From an uncultured Gammaproteobacteria bacterium (GTDB taxonomy: Bacteria > Pseudomonadota > Gammaproteobacteria > Pseudomonadales > Pseudohongiellaceae): a DNA stretch of 13,910 nucleotides. This document shows, one piece after another, positions 1 to 7,382 of the stretch (its first letter is position 1; the number at the start of each line of letters is the position of its first letter). The notes under the pieces were generated by a model that was not told the origin of the DNA, searched no databases, and worked only from the letters and a program-made list of their open reading frames with translations. Position numbers and translations under genes: made by a program. The stretch is taken from contig CAIYIP010000483.1 of assembly GCA_903926285.1 (NCBI GenBank), positions 1-13,910 on the forward strand, given 5' to 3'.

Positions 1-144
1 TGCCGGATTGTCACGACCAAAAGCGGCAAGACACTTGTCGGTGCCGAGTACCTCGATTTAACACCACAGCAGAAAAAGCAGTTGCGAGCGGCGCTGACAC
101 AGATCCAGCGCCAGCAACTGCAGAAGAAAATCCGCCTGTCATAG
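1..144 (+). CDS. C-terminal end of a PilZ-like (cyclic-di-GMP receptor) protein, 5' part outside the window
   Basis: Frame 1 is open from the first base to a TAG stop at 142-144 and gives 47 residues. The segment around residues 13-24 (LVGAEYLDLTPQ), followed by a helix rich in Gln, Lys and Arg that contains QIQRQQLQKK, resembles the end of PilZ domains. In those domains a final strand with a G-x-x-F/Y-x-x-L pattern is followed by a helix ending in a 'LQR..L' motif. The RxxxR and D/NxSxxG ligand motifs would lie upstream, so cyclic-di-GMP binding cannot be checked. A YcgR-type motor brake would fit the neighbourhood, but that is inference. The family call rests on a short, weakly conserved segment. 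Confidence 0.45.
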   Translation, partial: CRIVTTKSGKTLVGAEYLDLTPQQKKQLRAALTQIQRQQLQKKIRLS

Positions 145-181
145 GCCGAGGCAGGCCCAGCCATCATGAATTCGTACCACG

Positions 182-195
182 GTCAATAATCTGAC
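182..195 (+). promoter_or_regulatory. FleQ-like binding box upstream of the sigma-54 promoter
   Basis: GTCAATAATCTGAC is a GTCA-N6-TGAC palindrome with an A/T-rich centre. It agrees at 11 of 13 specified positions with the Pseudomonas FleQ consensus as I remember it (GTCANTAAATTGAC). Its centre is about 127 bases upstream of the start point expected from the sigma-54 element at 290-305, a normal distance for an enhancer-binding protein. The GTCA-N6-TGAC core alone also occurs at least twice inside coding sequence (3760-3773 and 5114-5127), so the core is not diagnostic. The A/T-rich centre and position make this copy the best candidate. Confidence 0.45.
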
Positions 196-228
196 GTTCA
201 CCTCTCCTGCCATACACATGAAGCACGC

Positions 229-244
229 AAAAACAGCGGTTTTT
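229..244 (+). other. Short A/T hairpin, doubtful terminator of the upstream gene
   Basis: AAAAAC, a four-base loop (AGCG) and GTTTTT form a 6-bp stem in which only one pair is G-C. It lies 84 bases after the stop of the PilZ-like gene and ahead of the sigma-54 promoter, where a terminator would make sense. The stem is too weak to be convincing, and there is no separate U tract beyond the stem arm itself. Confidence 0.15.
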
Positions 245-272
245 CTGCTAAAAATTGCTTGTATTCACCCAT

Positions 273-288
273 CTTGACAAGTTTCAAG
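273..288. repeat. Inverted repeat CTTGA-N6-TCAAG abutting the -24 element
   Basis: The two five-base arms are perfect complements around CAAGTT. The repeat ends one base before the sigma-54 -24 element at 290. A dyad here could be an operator for a regulator of this promoter or a degenerate activator site. No protein can be named from the sequence. Confidence 0.35.
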
Positions 289-289
289 C

Positions 290-305
290 TGGCATGCGAA
301 TTGCT
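290..305 (+). promoter_or_regulatory. Sigma-54 (RpoN) promoter of the GAF-like gene
   Basis: TGGCATGCGAATTGCT matches the RpoN consensus TGGCAY-N5-TTGCW at every defined position, with the invariant GG (291-292) and GC (303-304) separated by exactly 10 bases. Transcription should begin near 316, about 67 bases before the ATG at 383. A FleQ-like box lies at 182-195. The first eight bases (TGGCATGC) are the same as in the sigma-54 element ahead of fliG, which suggests co-regulation with the flagellar operon. Confidence 0.75.
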
Positions 306-311
306 AAAAAA

Positions 312-341
312 GAATCAGTAGGAATCAGTAGGAAGCAGTTA
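312..341 (+). repeat. 10-bp tandem repeat in the leader, 2 perfect copies plus 1 degenerate copy
   Basis: GAATCAGTAG occurs at 312-321 and 322-331, followed by GAAGCAGTTA at 332-341. The predicted sigma-54 start point falls in the first copy. Each junction creates a TAGGAA string resembling a ribosome binding site. The last one (AGGAAG, 330-335) is ideally placed, five bases before the ATG at 341. Confidence 0.6.
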
Positions 342-379
342 TGAATAATTCCATTGGCAATATCACCCAAGAGACCTAG
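341..379 (+). CDS. 12-codon reading frame ahead of, and in frame with, the GAF-like gene (leader peptide or nonsense-split N-terminus)
   Basis: ATG at 341 follows a strong AGGAAG ribosome binding site with a 5-base spacer. It encodes MNNSIGNITQET and stops at TAG (377-379). One TTT codon then separates it from the ATG at 383 in the same frame. Either this is a short translated leader coupled to the downstream gene, or the gene originally started at 341 and acquired an amber codon, with translation now restarting at 383. The ribosome site at 341 is clearly better than the one at 383 (CAAGAGA, 368-374), which makes the second reading attractive. No homology can be judged for so short a peptide. 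Confidence 0.4.
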   Translation: MNNSIGNITQET

Positions 380-382
380 TTT

Positions 383-766
383 ATGGCACAGGCTAATCAT
401 CCCGCCGCTATCCAGACGACCTTGCCGATAGCCGACCTTATCAAGATTTTTGTACTTGAGATGAGAGAGCTGGTGCAATACGACAGTTTTGAATTTACCA
501 GTGAAGAGAATGACAGCCAGATAATCTACGGCACGGCCCACCAACACAAATGTAAATACCGCATCAACATTGGCGGCAAGTTATTTGGCCGCATCGCCCT
601 GAGCAGGCTCACCCCTTTTGCTGCGACTGAAGTCGATCTGATCGAAAACGCACTGGGCGCACTGATCATTCATCTGAATAATGCTGCGGAATATCAAACC
701 AGTCTTGGCGAGGCAGGAATAAACCAACTCATGCTGGACAAGGCTTTGGCAAACTCGACTAGATAG
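383..766 (+). CDS. GAF-like protein resembling the sensor part of a diguanylate cyclase, without a GGDEF domain
   Basis: The product has 127 residues and no membrane segment. It contains a helix with the motif RELVQYDSFEF (about residues 28-38), a strand region with a CKYRI motif (57-61), GGKLFGRIALSR (64-75), and a helix running into LNNAAEYQ (97-104). I recognise this as the small GAF-like domain that precedes GGDEF domains in many gammaproteobacterial cyclases, where it is followed by a segment like DPLTGLGNR..LD.AL. Here the C-terminal GINQLMLDKALANSTR looks like the first residues of a GGDEF domain before a stop at 764-766. The catalytic GG(D/E)EF loop is absent and no trace of it follows the stop. 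It is convergent with motD, 47 bases away, and has its own sigma-54 promoter. It may be a remnant or a reduced sensor; a direct flagellar role is inference. Confidence 0.6.
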   Translation: MAQANHPAAIQTTLPIADLIKIFVLEMRELVQYDSFEFTSEENDSQIIYGTAHQHKCKYRINIGGKLFGRIALSRLTPFAATEVDLIENALGALIIHLNNAAEYQTSLGEAGINQLMLDKALANSTR

Positions 767-813
767 TCTCATTGGTTTTGAATAGCACTGACGGAAGGCC
801 AGCCGCCACCCTA

Positions 814-1701
814 CTAATTGACCTGCGCAGGCCCACTTTCAAGTTGTTGCTTGAGCATTTCAAAATTCGTTACTGATGCTTCGCCGGTTTCATCATCAAG
901 CGTTGCCAGGATAACTATCACCACCCTGCGATTAAGGGTTCTGCCAGCCTCGGTTGTATTGCTGGTTATTGGCCTGAATTCGCCATAACCCACCGACGCC
1001 ATGCGCTCCGGGGCAACGCCATACACTGCAAATAGTCGCACGACCGCCGCTGCTCTTGCCGACGACAGTTCCCAGTTCGACGGAAACAACGCACTGACAA
1101 TGGGTTTGTCATCCGTATAACCTTCAACATGTACTCGATTCGGGTATTCCTTGAGGACCTTGCCGAGCTGGCTCAGTATCACTTCAGCGTCAATTGACGG
1201 CGCGGCACTGCCTGACGAAAACAGAAAACTTGTTTTCAGTTCAATTTCCAGCCACAGCTTGCTGCGTCTGACCTGCACCACATCTTTATCGATGAGTTCT
1301 TGCAAAGCCTCGTCAACATCGTCTGCGATTGTGTCGATCTGTTCGCCTGCAGCATCCATGGCCCATGCGTCTTCGTTGACTTCTAACAAAATACTGGGAG
1401 CGACGGGTTGATTTATCACTATCGGGTTGTAGTTGATTGGTCTGGGCCTATCCATGATGCTGACATCGGCCATATGCGGCGAACGCGAGAGTTCACCAAC
1501 CTGCACTGGCTCGAGCGAACGCGCGGGACTCTTGAATGCCGCCACCATGGATTCAGACAGTACGCGATATTTACCCTCGTTTACCGACGACATCGAATAC
1601 ATCACCACAAAAAACGCAAACAGCAGGGTTATAAAATCGGCATAGGAAACCAGCCAGCGTTCGTGGTTTTCGTGCTCCTCATGTTTTTTCTTACGTGACA
1701 T
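814..1701 (-). CDS. motD: Flagellar stator protein MotD (MotB family, proton-driven)
   Basis: MotD forms the peptidoglycan-anchored half of the stator that converts proton flow into torque. A basic, His-rich N-terminus precedes a single membrane helix (about residues 17-40) carrying the proton-binding Asp22 in SYADF. A linker rich in Pro and acidic residues follows, then an OmpA-like peptidoglycan-binding domain (about 150-266) with GYTDD (194-198), NWELSSARA (209-217) and GRTLNRRV (253-260). The start EEHENHERWLVSYADFITLL is very close to Pseudomonas MotD, and the 295-residue length is normal. The start ATG at 1701 is preceded by GAGGAT. It lies 14 bases after motC and is the last gene of the operon; no clear terminator follows in the 47 bases before the convergent gene. 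Confidence 0.93.
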   Translation of the reverse strand: MSRKKKHEEHENHERWLVSYADFITLLFAFFVVMYSMSSVNEGKYRVLSESMVAAFKSPARSLEPVQVGELSRSPHMADVSIMDRPRPINYNPIVINQPVAPSILLEVNEDAWAMDAAGEQIDTIADDVDEALQELIDKDVVQVRRSKLWLEIELKTSFLFSSGSAAPSIDAEVILSQLGKVLKEYPNRVHVEGYTDDKPIVSALFPSNWELSSARAAAVVRLFAVYGVAPERMASVGYGEFRPITSNTTEAGRTLNRRVVIVILATLDDETGEASVTNFEMLKQQLESGPAQVN

Positions 1702-1715
1702 GTATCCTCATCCGC

Positions 1716-2453
1716 CTAGAGATAACACTGCAGCTTGCTATCGATATTGCGCGGATTTTCGCCTTCGGCAATTGCCACCAGGCCCTCAACGATCATTTCA
1801 CGGTACTGGGCCTGCGAACCGACGATGGATTTGAGTTTGCTCGCGGTAGGTAGAAAAAACAGGTTGGCGAGGGCGACACCGTAAATGGTTGCCACGAAAG
1901 CCACTGCGATGCCGGGACCAAGTGCTGCCGGGTCGGCAAGATTGTTCATTACATGGATCAGACCCATTACTGCACCGATGATGCCGATGGTGGGTGAATA
2001 GCCGCCAAAACCTTCCCAGACTTTCGCTGCGGCAAGTTCGCGATGCTCTGTCATGCCCATCTCGACTTCAAGAATGCTGCGGATGGTTTCGGGCTCGCCG
2101 CCGTCAGCCAGCATTTGCAGGCCATTACGGGAAAACGCATCTTTTTCCACCTCGGCGATGTTTTGCAGGCTCAGCAAACCTTCTTTGCGGGCAAGCTGAC
2201 TCCATTCCACAATCTTGGCGATCATTTCTTTCTTGTTGGTTTTCGGCGGCATGAACATCCACTGCATGCGTTTCATCCCAAGCATAAAAATAGCCAGGGG
2301 TGTCTGTACCATCACAGCGCCTAAAGTACCGCCAAACACGATAAAAAAAGCGGTAAAGATCATCAGGGATTCGGTGTGTCCGCCTTCCATGATGTTGCCA
2401 CCGAGGATTGCTACCAGGCCGACCACTATGCCCAGAATCGTCATGATATCCAT
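1716..2453 (-). CDS. motC: Flagellar stator protein MotC (MotA family)
   Basis: MotC pairs with MotD to form the membrane channel that pushes on FliG. The 245 residues show four membrane segments, near 4-20, 31-58, 152-171 and 180-202. The cytoplasmic loop contains ARKEGLLSLQ (88-97), whose Arg89 and Glu91 lie in the region of the charged residues that contact FliG. Pro154 (SPTIG) and Pro202 correspond to the two functional prolines of MotA. Length and sequence fit Pseudomonas MotC better than enterobacterial MotA, which is about 295 residues. It starts 28 bases after fliA; an alternative ATG lies at 2444. In Pseudomonas cheYZAB lie between fliA and motC, and here they are absent. Confidence 0.93.
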   Translation of the reverse strand: MDIMTILGIVVGLVAILGGNIMEGGHTESLMIFTAFFIVFGGTLGAVMVQTPLAIFMLGMKRMQWMFMPPKTNKKEMIAKIVEWSQLARKEGLLSLQNIAEVEKDAFSRNGLQMLADGGEPETIRSILEVEMGMTEHRELAAAKVWEGFGGYSPTIGIIGAVMGLIHVMNNLADPAALGPGIAVAFVATIYGVALANLFFLPTASKLKSIVGSQAQYREMIVEGLVAIAEGENPRNIDSKLQCYL

Positions 2454-2481
2454 TACTGAACTTTACCTTTTCATAGAAGGG

Positions 2482-3213
2482 TTAATTCTGTTGCGGCTCC
2501 TCCTGCAACCAGCGCTGCATGCGAGCCCGCATTCTGCTTACTGCCTGGCTGTGAATCTGGCAAACGCGTGATTCACTCACTTCCAGTACTTCACCAATCT
2601 CTTTCAGGTTAAGTTCGTTATCGTAATACAGCGCCACTACCATCTTTTCCTGATAGGGCAAACTGCCAATTACTTCAGCCAGTTTCTTTTTAACGGCATC
2701 ATCCTGAATAATATTTAGCTGAATATCGTCTTCAGAGGCAGGTTCGAACGTATTATCGTCTTCGTCGAGGCTGAAAACCGTGCAGCCGGACACCATTTCG
2801 AGAGTTTCATGGTAATCATCCAGCGATTCGTCGAGCTCTTCGGCAATTTCGCGGTCGGTGGCAGCACGCCCCATCCGCCCCTCCACCTTATGAATGGCAG
2901 CCGACAAACGCCGTGATTTCTGCTGTACCGACCGCGGTACCCAAGCCTGGCGCCGCAACTCGTCCATGATCGCGCCGCGGATGCGGATACAGGCGTAAGA
3001 CTTGAAGCTCGCGCCCAGCGCAGGATCATAGACCTTGGAAGCTTCCAGCAGGCCAATCATGCCCACCTGGATCAGGTCGTCGAGGGAATAACCGGCCGGC
3101 AGCCGCACACTGATGTGGTGGGCGATGGACTTGACCAATTTCAGATTGCTCTCAAATAAGTGATTGCTGTTGCAGTAATGTCCTGCACGATTCTCTGCGA
3201 CAACGTTATTCAT
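2482..3213 (-). CDS. fliA: RNA polymerase sigma-28 factor FliA
   Basis: FliA directs RNA polymerase to late flagellar genes (flagellin, chemotaxis) once the anti-sigma factor FlgM has been exported. The 243 residues contain sigma region 2 (about 25-95, with DDLIQVGMIGLLEA at 45-58 and ASFKSYACIRIRGAIMDELR at 68-87), region 3 (about 96-140, with WVPRSVQQ) and region 4 (about 180-235, with LNLKEIGEVLEVSESRVCQI at 201-220 forming the helix-turn-helix). Its ATG overlaps the flhG stop by one base (TAATG), with GAGGGG as ribosome site, so it is probably translationally coupled to flhG. The acidic stretch at 148-172 between regions 3 and 4 is a normal variable linker. Confidence 0.95.
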   Translation of the reverse strand: MNNVVAENRAGHYCNSNHLFESNLKLVKSIAHHISVRLPAGYSLDDLIQVGMIGLLEASKVYDPALGASFKSYACIRIRGAIMDELRRQAWVPRSVQQKSRRLSAAIHKVEGRMGRAATDREIAEELDESLDDYHETLEMVSGCTVFSLDEDDNTFEPASEDDIQLNIIQDDAVKKKLAEVIGSLPYQEKMVVALYYDNELNLKEIGEVLEVSESRVCQIHSQAVSRMRARMQRWLQEEPQQN

Positions 3214-4082
3214 TAGCTAACCCCTCTAGCGACGGCATATTGTTGATGACTGCGTTCAATAAAAAATTCGAGATAACCGGTTGCGGACGGCAGCCTTGGC
3301 AGCTGGCTGATCCGTTTCCCCAGTTGAAAAAAGGCAATGCCTGAAGGGCTGTGCGGAAAGGCCTGGATGACCGGAGTCTGGCTCCTGACGGCTTCCTTGA
3401 GTTTTTCATCCGCAGGAATACTGCCGACAAAACCCAGCGAAATATCGAGAAAATTTTCCGCCACGTTGGCCAGCTTCGAAAACAGGCGGCGCCCGTGTTC
3501 AGCATCCCTGACCATGTTCGCAAGCACCTGGAAACGTTTGACACCATGTTCCTGGCTCAGCACTTTGATCAGTGCATAAGCATCCGTAATGGAAGCTGGT
3601 TCGTCACACACGACCACGAGCACTTCCTGCGCGGCCTTGCTGAAGGTAATAACACTTTCGGCAATACCCGCAGCAGTATCAATAATCAAAAAATCTACCT
3701 GCCTGCTGATTTGGTCAAAGGCACTGATAAGGCCGGCGTGTTCGCTGAGCGAAAGCTCCGTCATACGACTGACGCCACTCGAAGCTGGAATAATACTGAT
3801 GCCTTCCGGGCCATCGACGATCACTTCATCAAGCGTCTTCTGGCCAGTAATTACGTGGTAAAGATCGTAGGCCGGACGGATGCCGAGCATCACGTCGATG
3901 TTGGCCATACCGAGGTCTGCATCCATCACGAGAACGGAATGTTTGTGTTTCGCAAGAGCTATCGCAAGATTGACTGACACATTGGTCTTGCCCACACCAC
4001 CCTTGCCGCTGGCAACTGCCAGTACTCGCACCTGGGACTTGCCGGGGTTTGTGGTCATACGTGGTTTTTCTGCAAGCATCAT
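3213..4082 (-). CDS. flhG: Flagellar number regulator FlhG/FleN, MinD-like ATPase
   Basis: FlhG is a membrane-associated ATPase that limits flagellar number with FlhF. In Pseudomonas the orthologue FleN also inhibits the activator FleQ. Counting from ATG 4082, the protein has 289 residues: deviant Walker A SGKGGVGKT (25-33), DADLG (54-58), IIDTAAG (133-139), CDEPASITDAYALIK (159-173) and a C-terminal LEFFIER amphipathic segment. The frame is open further upstream to 4286, but that part lies inside flhF and has no family similarity. The start at 4082 (a second ATG at 4079) gives the usual FleN N-terminus, 10 bases after the flhF stop. The N-terminal DQAxxLR motif of some FlhG proteins is absent, as I recall it is in FleN. 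Confidence 0.93.
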   Translation of the reverse strand: MMLAEKPRMTTNPGKSQVRVLAVASGKGGVGKTNVSVNLAIALAKHKHSVLVMDADLGMANIDVMLGIRPAYDLYHVITGQKTLDEVIVDGPEGISIIPASSGVSRMTELSLSEHAGLISAFDQISRQVDFLIIDTAAGIAESVITFSKAAQEVLVVVCDEPASITDAYALIKVLSQEHGVKRFQVLANMVRDAEHGRRLFSKLANVAENFLDISLGFVGSIPADEKLKEAVRSQTPVIQAFPHSPSGIAFFQLGKRISQLPRLPSATGYLEFFIERSHQQYAVARGVS

Positions 4083-4092
4083 CAGTGGTCGC

Positions 4093-5226
4093 CTAGTGAA
4101 TGGACATTGCAGAAGCAGGAATTTCCTGCATTTTTTGTTGTTGTTTGTAGCTACGGATGATTTCTGCCAGCAGCAGTTTTGGCTCAGCCACATGTAAATC
4201 TTCGGGCACTTTCTGGCCATTGGTGATAAACGACAGCGGCAAGTTATGCTGCAGGATGCAGGACAGGATCGGTCCGAGTGCATCACCTTCGTCAGTTTTG
4301 GTAATGATCGCCGATGCGAGGTTTACTTTTGAAAACGCCTTGATCGTCTCAAGGATGATAGATTCGCGCGCCGTGGCAGGCAGCACCAGCATCGGCTGGA
4401 TTCTGGCGACGGTCGAAAGCGTCTGGAACTGATCGGCGAGTGACATATCGCGCTGGCTCATGCCGGCGGTATCGATGATCACGAGTTTGCGTTCGGACAG
4501 GCTATCGAGCGTGCGCTGCATTTCTTCAGCATTGGCAACCATCTGCACCGGAATGCCCAGAATGCTGCCGAAGGAAACCAGTTGCTCCTGGCCCCCTACC
4601 TTGTATTTGTCGGTGCTGATAAAAGCCACAGCACGACGGCCATGACGCAGCGCAAAACGAGCGGCCAATTTCGCCGCCGTAATAGTCTTGCCGACGCCAG
4701 TAGAACCCAGCAAGGCGATAACGCCGCCTTTTTCGAGAATGTCATGTTTGTAAGAAGTGATGCTGCCACCGAGGATGCCGAGTGTTTTGCGCCAGCCTTG
4801 TTCAAGATTGTCGCAGGGCAATACGCGGTCGACGATTTTTTCGGCCAAGTCGCGCTTGATGCCACACATATCAAGCCGGCTGATCAAGGCAAAACGGTTT
4901 GGCTGACGCTTGCTCATGTCGCGCCAGGCAAGCTGGGCAAGTTCACCTTCGAACAACTGGCGCAAGCGGCCCAGTTCATCCTGGATTTCAACGATGGCTG
5001 GCGCCATGTCCTGTTTTGGCAGCTCCGGCACATATTTGTCGTTGCGTATTTCAGCAACCATACGCACGCTTTCAGGAACCTGCGGATCATAGTTCATCGC
5101 CGCAGTAATCTCGGTCATGTCATTGACGCGCTTGCTGGAAATAATCACAGCATCGCTACCCAGGGCCTCCCTGACATTGGACATGGCCTGACGCATATCA
5201 CTTCCGGTAAATTTTTCGACTCGCAC
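4093..5226 (-). CDS. flhF: Flagellar biosynthesis protein FlhF, SRP-type GTPase
   Basis: FlhF is a signal-recognition-particle-like GTPase that places the flagellum at the cell pole. The 377 residues contain an N-terminal B domain beginning MRVEKF, an N region (about 110-160) and the GTPase core with P-loop GSTGVGKT (174-181), STDKYKVGGQEQL (204-216), DTAG (252-255), ITKTDE (308-313) and NGQKVPEDL (336-344). It is shorter than Pseudomonas FlhF (about 430), mainly in the B-N linker. The start codon is GTG at 5226, chosen because a perfect AAGGAG lies nine bases upstream and the MRVEKF start matches the family. It follows flhA after 41 bases, the second longest gap in the operon, and precedes flhG. 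Confidence 0.94.
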   Translation of the reverse strand: MRVEKFTGSDMRQAMSNVREALGSDAVIISSKRVNDMTEITAAMNYDPQVPESVRMVAEIRNDKYVPELPKQDMAPAIVEIQDELGRLRQLFEGELAQLAWRDMSKRQPNRFALISRLDMCGIKRDLAEKIVDRVLPCDNLEQGWRKTLGILGGSITSYKHDILEKGGVIALLGSTGVGKTITAAKLAARFALRHGRRAVAFISTDKYKVGGQEQLVSFGSILGIPVQMVANAEEMQRTLDSLSERKLVIIDTAGMSQRDMSLADQFQTLSTVARIQPMLVLPATARESIILETIKAFSKVNLASAIITKTDEGDALGPILSCILQHNLPLSFITNGQKVPEDLHVAEPKLLLAEIIRSYKQQQKMQEIPASAMSIH

Positions 5227-5235
5227 TTTGTCGTT

Positions 5236-5241
5236 CTCCTT
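5236..5241 (-). promoter_or_regulatory. Ribosome binding site that fixes the GTG start of flhF
   Basis: AAGGAG on the minus strand lies nine bases before GTG 5226. It is one of the strongest ribosome sites in the operon and supports the non-ATG start. Confidence 0.7.
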
Positions 5242-5267
5242 CCGCCGTCACGTTGCGGAACACATTG

Positions 5268-7382
5268 TTATTTCGTCAGGGCAGGTATCCTGCCTATTGT
5301 TGCTGTTACCTTGATCTGCTTATTCGCAGGGATCTCGCTGTAGGCAAGCACTTTCAGGTTAGGACATGCGCTGCGCGAGAATCTGAACATCCATAACCGC
5401 ATCTCGTCGCTGGTCAGCAAAACAGGTATCTGACCGCTCATTTCCATTTCCTGCGTCCGGCTCTTCAATTCATCCAGCAAACGTTCTGCCAGGCCGGGTT
5501 CAAGTGCTGCAGGACTGCCTTTCCTGATATTCGATATGACATCTAGCAACAACTGTTCCATCTTTGCATCGAGTACAATAACTTTGATTTCGCCCTTCAT
5601 TCCTATGAGGTTTTGGCAGATTGTCCGGCTCAGTGCGATCCTCACAGCAGCGGTAAGATCGTCAGAATTTTGGCCATTTGGCGTTTGCCCCGCCAAAGCT
5701 TCGGCGATTGTGCGGATATCACGGATCGGCACGTTCTCTTCGAGCAGGTTTTGCATGACCTTGAGGACTGTGCCGAGGCTGAATGTCTTCGGTACGAGGT
5801 TTTCCACGAGTTTGGGTGCGGATTTGCCAAGCGAGTCGAGCAGCTTCTGTACCTCATCATGGCCGATTAGTTCAAACGCATGTTGTTTGAGGGTGTGACT
5901 CAGGTGCGTCGCAATCACGGTGCTGCAATCCACAACGGTATAACCCTTGGACTGCGCTTCTTCGCGCTGCGCGGCATCAATCCAGATGGTGTCGAGACTG
6001 AACGCCGGATCTTTGCCGGCAATTCCGTCGAGGTCGCCAAACACTTGACCAGGATTGATCGCCATTTCACGGCCCGGATGGACTTCACCTTCGCTCACGG
6101 GCACGTCATGCAAGGTGATGCGATAAGCATTCGGCGCGAGCGAGAGGTTGTCGCGGATATGCACCGAGTGAACCAGGAAGCCCAGTTCCTGCGACAGTTT
6201 CTTGCGCACGCCTTTGATTCTGCCCAGCAACTCGCCGTTCTGATTCTGGTCCACTAGAGAAATCAGCCTATAGCCGACTTCAAGACCAATGATGTCGGTG
6301 CTCAGTACATCATCCCAACCCAGCTCGTGAACAACCGGGACCGCTTCCTGGATTACTTCCTTCTTGCTGTCCGCTATCTGTTCTGCCTTCTGCCGAGTAT
6401 TCAGCAGATAGGCCCAGCCAAACATCGCAGCCGCCATCAGCAGGAAGATGAAGTTGGGCATGCCCGGGATCAAGCCAAGGCCACCAATCACACAACCAGT
6501 GATAATGAACACCTTCGGACTGTCGAACAGCTGCGTCATCATTTCGCCGCTGACATCGCCAGAGTCATTGCCGCGTGTAACAATCAGCGCCGCAGCAGTT
6601 GAGAGCAGCAATGCAGGAATCTGGGCAACGAGACCGTCACCAATCGTCAGCAATACATAGTTCTTCGCGGCCTCTGCGGCAGAAAGGTCATGCTGCAGTA
6701 CGCCGATCGCAAAACCACCAATCATGTTGATGAACAATATGAGGATGCCGGCTACTGCATCACCGCGGACGAATTTGCTCGCACCGTCCATTGCCCCGTA
6801 AAAACTCGCCTCTTTCGCGACATCGGCACGGCGTGTACGCGCAGCATCCTGGTTGATGAGGCCGGCATTAAGGTCGGCGTCGATTGCCATCTGTTTGCCT
6901 GGCATTGCATCAAGGGTAAAACGCGCGGTTACTTCAGAAATTCTGCCTGCGCCTTTCGTTACGACGACGAAGTTGATGATGACAAGAATCGCGAACACCA
7001 CGATGCCCACCGCATAGTTACCTCCCACCACGAAATCGCCGAAAGCCTCGATTACATGGCCTGCTGCGCCCGGTCCGTTATGCCCTTCCATCAACACAAC
7101 ACGCGTGGAAGCGATGTTGAGTGCAAGGCGCAACAGGGTCGTCACGAGCAAAACCGTCGGAAATACGCCGAAATCGAGCGGACGCGCCATATATACGGCG
7201 GCCAGCATCACGATCAGCGACAATGAAATATTAAAGGTGAACAGGAAGTCGAGCATGAACGGTGGCAATGGCAAGACCATCATCGCCAGCAGCATGACAA
7301 TCAGGATCGGCGTGCCGAGCCCCTTGCTGTTGAGGCCGAGCATTGACGCCGTAGCAATCGCGGGGGTTGGCAGTGCAGCCAT
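5268..7382 (-). CDS. flhA: Flagellar export gate protein FlhA
   Basis: FlhA is the large, probably nonameric, membrane protein of the type III export gate; its cytoplasmic ring docks substrates and chaperones. The 704 residues are the usual length. The N-terminal half holds eight predicted membrane helices, with RLALNIASTR (85-94), the FHIPEP family signature around 147-176 (SEVTARFTLDAMPGKQMAID within it) and the conserved GDAVAG, whose Asp208 matches the essential Asp208 of Salmonella FlhA. The C-terminal half (about 350-704) is the soluble FlhA-C domain. Its ATG overlaps the flhB stop by one base, with AAGGAG eight bases upstream. In Pseudomonas flhA has its own promoter; here it appears to be an internal operon gene. 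Confidence 0.97.
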   Translation of the reverse strand: MAALPTPAIATASMLGLNSKGLGTPILIVMLLAMMVLPLPPFMLDFLFTFNISLSLIVMLAAVYMARPLDFGVFPTVLLVTTLLRLALNIASTRVVLMEGHNGPGAAGHVIEAFGDFVVGGNYAVGIVVFAILVIINFVVVTKGAGRISEVTARFTLDAMPGKQMAIDADLNAGLINQDAARTRRADVAKEASFYGAMDGASKFVRGDAVAGILILFINMIGGFAIGVLQHDLSAAEAAKNYVLLTIGDGLVAQIPALLLSTAAALIVTRGNDSGDVSGEMMTQLFDSPKVFIITGCVIGGLGLIPGMPNFIFLLMAAAMFGWAYLLNTRQKAEQIADSKKEVIQEAVPVVHELGWDDVLSTDIIGLEVGYRLISLVDQNQNGELLGRIKGVRKKLSQELGFLVHSVHIRDNLSLAPNAYRITLHDVPVSEGEVHPGREMAINPGQVFGDLDGIAGKDPAFSLDTIWIDAAQREEAQSKGYTVVDCSTVIATHLSHTLKQHAFELIGHDEVQKLLDSLGKSAPKLVENLVPKTFSLGTVLKVMQNLLEENVPIRDIRTIAEALAGQTPNGQNSDDLTAAVRIALSRTICQNLIGMKGEIKVIVLDAKMEQLLLDVISNIRKGSPAALEPGLAERLLDELKSRTQEMEMSGQIPVLLTSDEMRLWMFRFSRSACPNLKVLAYSEIPANKQIKVTATIGRIPALTK

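Noticed and set aside
284..547. Minus-strand 87-codon frame across the GAF-like gene start
   Set aside because: It covers the sigma-54 promoter and leader and is antisense to a better supported gene.
767..813. Terminator between the convergent GAF-like gene and motD
   Set aside because: Only a four-pair ACTA/TAGT dyad and no G/C-rich stem followed by a T run on either strand.
4083..4286. Upstream extension of flhG (68 codons) inside flhF, and the similar 47-codon extension of fliO inside fliN
   Set aside because: These extensions overlap conserved ends of the preceding genes, show no family similarity, and better starts with ribosome sites exist at 4082 and 10813.
5114..5127. GTCATGTCATTGAC, an exact GTCA-N6-TGAC core within flhF (a similar core, GTCATACGACTGAC, at 3760-3773 in flhG)
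   Set aside because: Both are inside conserved coding sequence, have no A/T-rich centre and have no promoter nearby. They show that the core alone occurs by chance here.
3351..5343. Long plus-strand open frames opposite flhG and flhF (3351-3977, 208 codons; 4582-5343, 253 codons)
   Set aside because: They lie antisense to clearly conserved genes, have no recognisable domain and no good ribosome site, and follow from the codon bias of the real genes.
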